Positions 59,391 through 64,000 of a stretch of DNA of 64,000 nucleotides are shown here, one piece after another. Positions within the stretch are counted from its first letter, which is position 1, and each line of letters starts with the position of its first letter. The stretch is from Chamaecyparis obtusa (Eukaryota > Streptophyta > Pinopsida > Cupressales > Cupressaceae). The position numbers were made by a program, and so were the translations under genes. The notes beneath the pieces were generated by a model. That model was not told the DNA's origin. It worked only from the letters and a program-made list of their open reading frames with translations, and made no database searches. The stretch covers positions 434,001 through 498,000 of the forward strand of contig BSBK01008836.1 of assembly GCA_027943335.1 (NCBI GenBank), given 5' to 3'.

Positions 59391-59402
59391 GCTCTGATAC
59401 CA
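59391..59402 (-). promoter_or_regulatory. Outer element primer binding site
   Basis: Plus strand gctctgatacca is the complement of TGGTATCAGAGC, an exact iMet-type site. The adjoining LTR end appears to have lost its CA (ttaaag rather than ttaaca on the minus strand). Confidence 0.88.
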
Positions 59403-60375
59403 CTTAAAGATACCCTCTTCCTTATATACCAAAAATAAGCATCAAAATACCGTGACTAAGCTCCCTCATAATTCAATACCTCAATTGCTTGTTATAACCA
59501 AAAATCAAAATATTTGCATACAGTAATTAAACATTTATAAATATAACATATGACCTTTAACTACAAACATGAGTTTACAACTTATGTTGAATGAAACTGA
59601 AATACAGTCTGGTCTTAAGCATCAGCAATTAAAGATTGCCCAGAATTTATATCAGGCTCCAGGTACAATCGATTTATTCAGGCATAGCAGTTGTCCTGTG
59701 AAGGTATCAAGCTCTAATCAGTTTCTTGTTCACAGCGATTGGGTGCTGATGGTGATCGCAGTGATCTCTGAAAAGACAAGTAATCACAACGATAGTCTTC
59801 TGGACTTCTTGGTTTGATTCTAATGTCACTCCTTCCAGTATCTTGCTGCCCTAGATGTGCAGCTGTCCACGATGAGCAGCAGATAAAAATGGCGGCAAGC
59901 AATAAATTTAGTCACCTCTGCTAATAAATAAAATCAATCCCTGCACTGAATTATTTCACCCATGAACACTACAGCAGCTGCTAATCCTCTGCAACGTACT
60001 GATGGAAATGATGATCGCCAACAATAATAGTTATGCGATGGATTTATTAATTGCTAACATTTGCCAAATATAAGGTCTTTGGTAGAATATTGAAGTCACC
60101 CCCAAAATATTTATCCTTAGCATATGATTCGATATTTGTATCAAGATGCTGATAAGAAAATAATTAAATCACCAAACATAAAAATATAGAAAGTCTTTGA
60201 TAGAGTATTAGAAAGGAGCCGCTTCAATGTCACATTATACTCAGCGATTATTCTCAAAATAATTGTCTCCTTTTTAAAGTTCATGCAAATATTGAATCGG
60301 CAATAAAATATGAATCCTCAATCTTCCACTGTTTAATATTTATTATTCCACCGCTTAACATTTATTTTGACAAAA
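59403..60375 (-). repeat. Outer element 5' LTR, distal part missing
   Basis: Matches 42797-42863 plus 55791-56700. Similarity fades between 60340 and 60375 after a short partial duplication (ttccac.gtttaa / ttccaccgctta). About 460 bases present at the promoter end of the sister LTR (56700-57161) are absent, so the promoter end is probably deleted. Confidence 0.8.
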
Positions 60376-61081
60376 ACAAGCAGTCTTTATTGACTACTTC
60401 CAGTCCTTATTGACTTTGTAATCCCATATTAATAATATGGTTGTATGTATTTATTATTGCAGTTGTAATATTGGTGAATATTGTTATATTCCATAATGTC
60501 ACCTCCTTTTTGGTTTTCTATTTAATAGATGGACTGCTTCTCATTTCTTCAAGGCAATTTGAGGCTTTTGTATTGCAGTTTGTTTTGTGATCAACATATC
60601 ACCAATTGTTGATTCAGTTGCCTTCATTTAGTATCAGAGACTAAAGAGTTTCATCAAAGTCACTAACTACACTTATAGTTGCAGGAGATAAAAATTTTAT
60701 GTGATTTGGAGAGCACTACAGATCTGTAAGATCAAACTCTTGGTTAAGTTTGTTTGCAGCCATTAAAGTGAACTGTTTTATGAGGTCTGGAAACACACAA
60801 AGAAAGTTAAGCTGCAAGACTTGGAGAAGCCGTCCTGTTGTGAGGTTTTCACACCATTGCCCCATTGCAAATCGGGGCCCCTTTGCTTTAGTAATAGGAG
60901 TAGTCTTAGGTGCTTTTAGTCAGTGGAAGTCTCCAAGTCCAAGAGATGAGTTTGAGCAATTTTAGCCTGCTGGGAGGTCAAGTTTGTCTAGGGTATGAGA
61001 GAGAGCTAGGCTAAGTTGGTGGGGGATATGGAGTTGAAACCAAGCGATTTGTGATGAAATGAGTTTAAACCCTTTGAAAAT
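60376..61081. other. Degenerate DNA with a dispersed repeat
   Basis: A weak PBS-like tagtatcagagac lies near 60638, suggesting an old LTR element end. 60898-61080 is a second copy of the repeat at 7858-8050. No coding region was recognised. Confidence 0.45.
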
Positions 61082-61617
61082 TGTTAGAATAGTTAATCTT
61101 TCCTTGGTTGTATTTATTTATTTATTTGAGGATAAATCAAGGTATCCTTTTTTATTTTATTTAGGAGATTCTTATGGAATCCCTACATGGATTTTGTCCT
61201 CTAATTCAAGTGGAAGGACATGTCATATTTTGTAATTCCTTTATTAAGGAAAATAACTTATCATCTTTAAGAGGATCTTGACACTTTGCACACACCTATT
61301 ATGGATGATGGCATTCATAGATTGGCGAGTTACTTAGTAACTCCTATCCTCATCTCTATAAAAGAGATGCTCTCCTCTCTCATTTTCTCTACATGAAGTT
61401 ATTGTAAATGAGCTCGCTCTCTCTCTCAGGCTTTTCCATATTCATAATATCACAAGGGGTTTTTTTTTGCTTTTACCCTTCCAAAAATCTTCTTGTCTCC
61501 TTGTGTTGGCTTGTGGATGCTTGCTCCTAGTTCTTGGTTTTCTCATGGTAACATCTCTTTCATTAACTATCTCTCTTGGATTACTTTCGTTTCCTTGCTC
61601 TCATTATTATTTTTACA
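61082..61617 (+). repeat. copia 5' LTR, 536 bp
   Basis: TGTTAGAATAGTTAATC to ...TTTTTACA. A TATA box in ctctataaaagagatgc (about 61355) is followed by a pyrimidine-rich start region. A polyadenylation-like context lies further on. The partner LTR is outside the window, so the ends rest on TG/CA and the PBS. Confidence 0.8.
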
Positions 61618-61629
61618 TGGTATCAAAGC
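61618..61629 (+). promoter_or_regulatory. Primer binding site, one mismatch
   Basis: TGGTATCAAAGC differs from the usual TGGTATCAGAGC at one base and abuts the LTR directly. Confidence 0.8.
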
Positions 61630-63187
61630 TTGGGTTGCTAATCCTTGTTTGAGTGTAGTTTTGAGGGTTACCATTCTTGGGAGCACGTCTCATTGGAGAC
61701 TCTTGTTTGAGAGAGAAGCTTGAGCTTCATTTACTAACTTTTTGTGTTGCAAGGTTTATTATTGGTTTTATTGTTTTCTCTAACCCTCTTTGGTCGGCTT
61801 GCCGCCAGAGAGTTGCATGAGTTTATTTTTGGTTTGGCTGGTTTACTACCAAACCCATTTCAATCTTTAGTTCGTTTTGACAACCTCTGTCAGGCAACCA
61901 CAAGGTTTAACATTTTTTTCAATCGTTCTTGCAAGTTTTTTTTAACATTTTTGGTTTTTTTAATATTTGTGTATGCAGGTTTCATAATACTAGATCATAA
62001 ATCTCTGTTATTTATGATTTTATAATAGCTCTATTAAATTTGTTATAATCTATTTTTTTTAAGCTATCTCTTTGTTATTTTTTAATCTTTGTTCTAAGTT
62101 TTATCTTTGTAGTTCTTTGATCTTTGTTCCTTGCATTCCTTACCAGTTGCTGCCAAGAAGTCTTTACTGTTTCTGATCTCTGTTATTTTACCTTATCTCT
62201 GTTCCTTGCATTCCTAAACGGTTGCTACCAGAAAGTCTTCATTGTTTCTTATCTCCCACTGGTTATGTTTAGCTGCTGCCAGTCATAGTTGATTGCCCTT
62301 GCATTTTCTCTGTCCCTCGCATTGTGTTCCTTGTGTTTTTTGTTTTTTTTCTGTCCCCTGCGTTTTTCTACTTCCTTTTCGTCAGATGCTAGGAAGCCTA
62401 CACTGCTTCCTTTATGTTAGGTGCCAGGAAGGCTACACTGCTTCCTTTCCGTCAGCTATCAGGAAGGCTACTCTCTGCCTTTCATCCATTTGTATTTGCT
62501 CTGTCTTAGTTATCCTTTGTTCTCCCTTCGTTGACAGTTTTGTGCAGTTACGCTGCCAATTTAGTCTCCCTTCACAGCTTGCAACCTAAGTTTACAAGCT
62601 AGTTTGAACGCTTTTTCAAGGTTCTTTGTCTTATTTTCATTCGCTTGCATAATTTATTTTAAAATAACATTGTTATATTATTTTAAAAACTCAACATTGT
62701 TTTATTATTAGTCTATAGTTTATTTCACTCTTTTAAATATAATTTACAATATTTTGTTTTAAATAGTTTAATTTAATTAGTCTTTAAATAACTTTTTCCT
62801 CAATAGTTCTTTTTCCAATAGTAAATGTTCATTTAATTTTAATACATTTTAAGACGTTTTAATAACATTTAAAAATCATTTCAATAGTTTCTAATAATGT
62901 TTAATAGTTTCTCTATAAGGAATTTTTTGTTTAATTTCATTAGTGATTATCATTTTATCACTTTGTTTTATGTTTCAATTTAAAATTTAATATCATTTAA
63001 TCGTTTATTGGTTGGTTTAACAAAAATTTAATTGTCAATTTAATCTATTCAAATCGTCATTAACATTAAGTTAAATTTCATTTTAGCATTCATTGGCATT
63101 CACTTATTAATATATTATTGTTTCTAACTCATTTTTTGTGTCCTTAGCACGTTTTAATAATTTAATTTTTTCGTTAATTATACAATC
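61630..63187 (+). other. Long copia leader with tandem-like repeats
   Basis: Pyrimidine-rich, non-coding leader of about 1.56 kb. Two copies of a block (ttccttgcattcct...gttgct.cca.aaagtctt) lie near 62128 and 62205. Three copies of a unit of about 36 bp (gtcag.t..taggaag.ctacactgcttccttt) lie at about 62382-62480. The rest is AT-rich. Open frames here (for example 61744-62025) are hydrophobic, low-complexity and probably chance. Confidence 0.6.
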
Positions 63188-64000
63188 ATGTCTACATTAA
63201 TTCTTGAAATCAAATTGAATAGTACTAATTACCACGTGGAAAACACACATTTCATTTACTTTTCGATTTAAACACATCTTAGACATTGCTATTGGTGTGG
63301 CTTTTGCTCCAGCCGCCACCGCAGCTCAAGCCGATATAGATGCTTGGAATACTAAAAATGAGAAGGCACTTGGCCTCATTGGCATTTCTCTCAGCCTGGA
63401 ATTATATGTACTTATTGCTAATTGTACTACAACTCATGCAGTGTGGGATATTCTCAAAAACACCTATGACAATCCGAATGAATCCCGAAAGATTCAAATT
63501 CAAGATTAATTGGAGGATCTCAAGTATACAGATTTCAAGACCACGGATGATTTTTTATTAAAATTTGATTCAATTAAGAGTCAGTTAAATGGTTTAGGAG
63601 TTACTATTAATGATATTCATTTAATTCATATAATTTTAAAGAAATGTCTTCCTAGGCAATTTCAACAATTTATAACTAGTGTGCATTCTCAATTAGCAAT
63701 TGCTACTTTAGCTACTCAAACAACTTATATCATTTTTCAAAATTTATTGCGTCAAGGGGAAGCTAAGTTGATTGAATTTGGAACTCTTAAATCTAATGAA
63801 CATGTTTTTGTTTCTAAAAATCAAAATCCTAACTTTAGATCTAATAGCAATAACAATTCTAATTCTAATTCTAGGCCTCATTATTATAACAATAATCATA
63901 GTAATAATCATAATAATAATAACCATTAGGAGAATGGTCTTCATAAAAGACCCCATTGCACCTATTGTGGGAAAGATCGTCATGTTACCAACAATTGCTT
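63188..64000 (+). pseudogene. copia gag (UBN2-type) with CCHC knuckle, partial
   Basis: ATG 63188 starts MSTLILEIKLNSTNYHV. A frameshift at about 63236 then moves to the frame reading WKTHISFTFRFKHILDIAIG and DIDAWNTKNEKALGLIGISL. An in-frame TAA at 63507-63509 separates KIQIQD from LEDLKYTDFKTTDDFLLKFD. The C-terminal part is Asn/Ser-rich (63830-63930) and ends at CTYCGKDRHVTNNC, an intact CX2CX4HX4C knuckle cut by the window edge. Gag forms the particle and binds element RNA. With only two lesions it is relatively young. Confidence 0.85.

Larger units (their letters stand above)
42795..60375 (-). mobile_element. Outer gypsy-type LTR element (minus), lacking RT and integrase
   Basis: Read on the minus strand: 5' LTR (60375-59403, far end lost or diverged), PBS (59402-59391), gag, protease, polypurine tract (57178-57162) and 3' LTR (57161-55791 continuing at 42863-42795). 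The 3' LTR is interrupted by the element at 42864-55785. The internal region is only 2.2 kb and ends soon after protease, so RT, RNase H and integrase are deleted. It must be the oldest of the three nested elements. Confidence 0.85.
61082..64000 (+). mobile_element. Ty1/copia element, 5' part (runs off window)
   Basis: 5' LTR 61082-61617, PBS-like TGGTATCAAAGC at 61618, a 1.6 kb leader, then gag from 63188 to the window end at a CCHC knuckle. Pol and 3' LTR would lie beyond 64000. Gag has one frameshift and one stop, so this copy is less decayed than the copia at 8706 but is not intact. Confidence 0.88.

Noticed and set aside
61467..62025. Hydrophobic ORFs after the copia LTR as membrane proteins
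   Set aside because: T-rich leader sequence naturally translates to Leu/Phe-rich frames; there is no start context or family match, and they lie in the untranslated leader.

Overview
The window is nuclear DNA of a plant, most likely a conifer or another gymnosperm. It is AT-rich and dominated by old, nested, decayed retrotransposons with plant-type tRNA-iMet primer sites, and it holds Penelope-like (PLE) remnants of the kind I know from conifers (Dryad type). Credible host-gene signals are few and split by long intron-like stretches. No intact host gene, tRNA, rRNA operon or CRISPR array was seen. The only 5S rRNA similarity is a partial copy inside a mobile element.

Layout. 1-8.7 kb: degenerate repeats, including a near-perfect 550 bp palindrome (3117-3666) with a hammerhead-ribozyme-like motif in each arm, framed by a 17 bp target-site duplication (TSD). 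8.7-18.3 kb: a Ty1/copia element without a recognisable 5' LTR. A LINE tail sits in its gag, a 4.1 kb hAT transposon sits in its protease, and a 943 bp non-autonomous hAT sits in its 3' LTR. 18.3-21.7 kb: probable host DNA with one candidate terminal exon. 21.7-29.0 kb: a non-autonomous LTR element with very long LTRs; its 5' LTR carries a 5S rRNA-derived insertion and an internal duplication. 29-42.8 kb: mostly quiet DNA with LINE, hAT and PLE relics, a tandem macro-repeat carrying a hAT MITE, and a candidate intron-rich gene on the minus strand.

42.8-60.4 kb: a three-level nest. The outer minus-strand gypsy-type element keeps gag and protease but lacks RT and integrase. Its 3' LTR was invaded by a second minus-strand LTR element (TSD CTCAT). 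In place of gag-pol, that second element carries sequence I recognise as the N-terminal part of the cohesin cofactor PDS5, plus a coiled-coil ORF. Its 5' LTR was in turn invaded by a complete plus-strand chromovirus (TSD TCGAC). The chromovirus polyprotein stays in one frame for 4.4 kb but has 16 premature stops, all TAG or TGA, as expected from deamination of methylated cytosines. 61.1 kb to the end: the 5' LTR, leader and gag of another Ty1/copia element that runs off the window.

Most features are dead mobile elements. The most interesting points are the PDS5 capture, the ribozyme-like PLE palindrome, the 5S-derived insertion and a sequence module it shares with the copia LTR, and the methylation-type mutation record.
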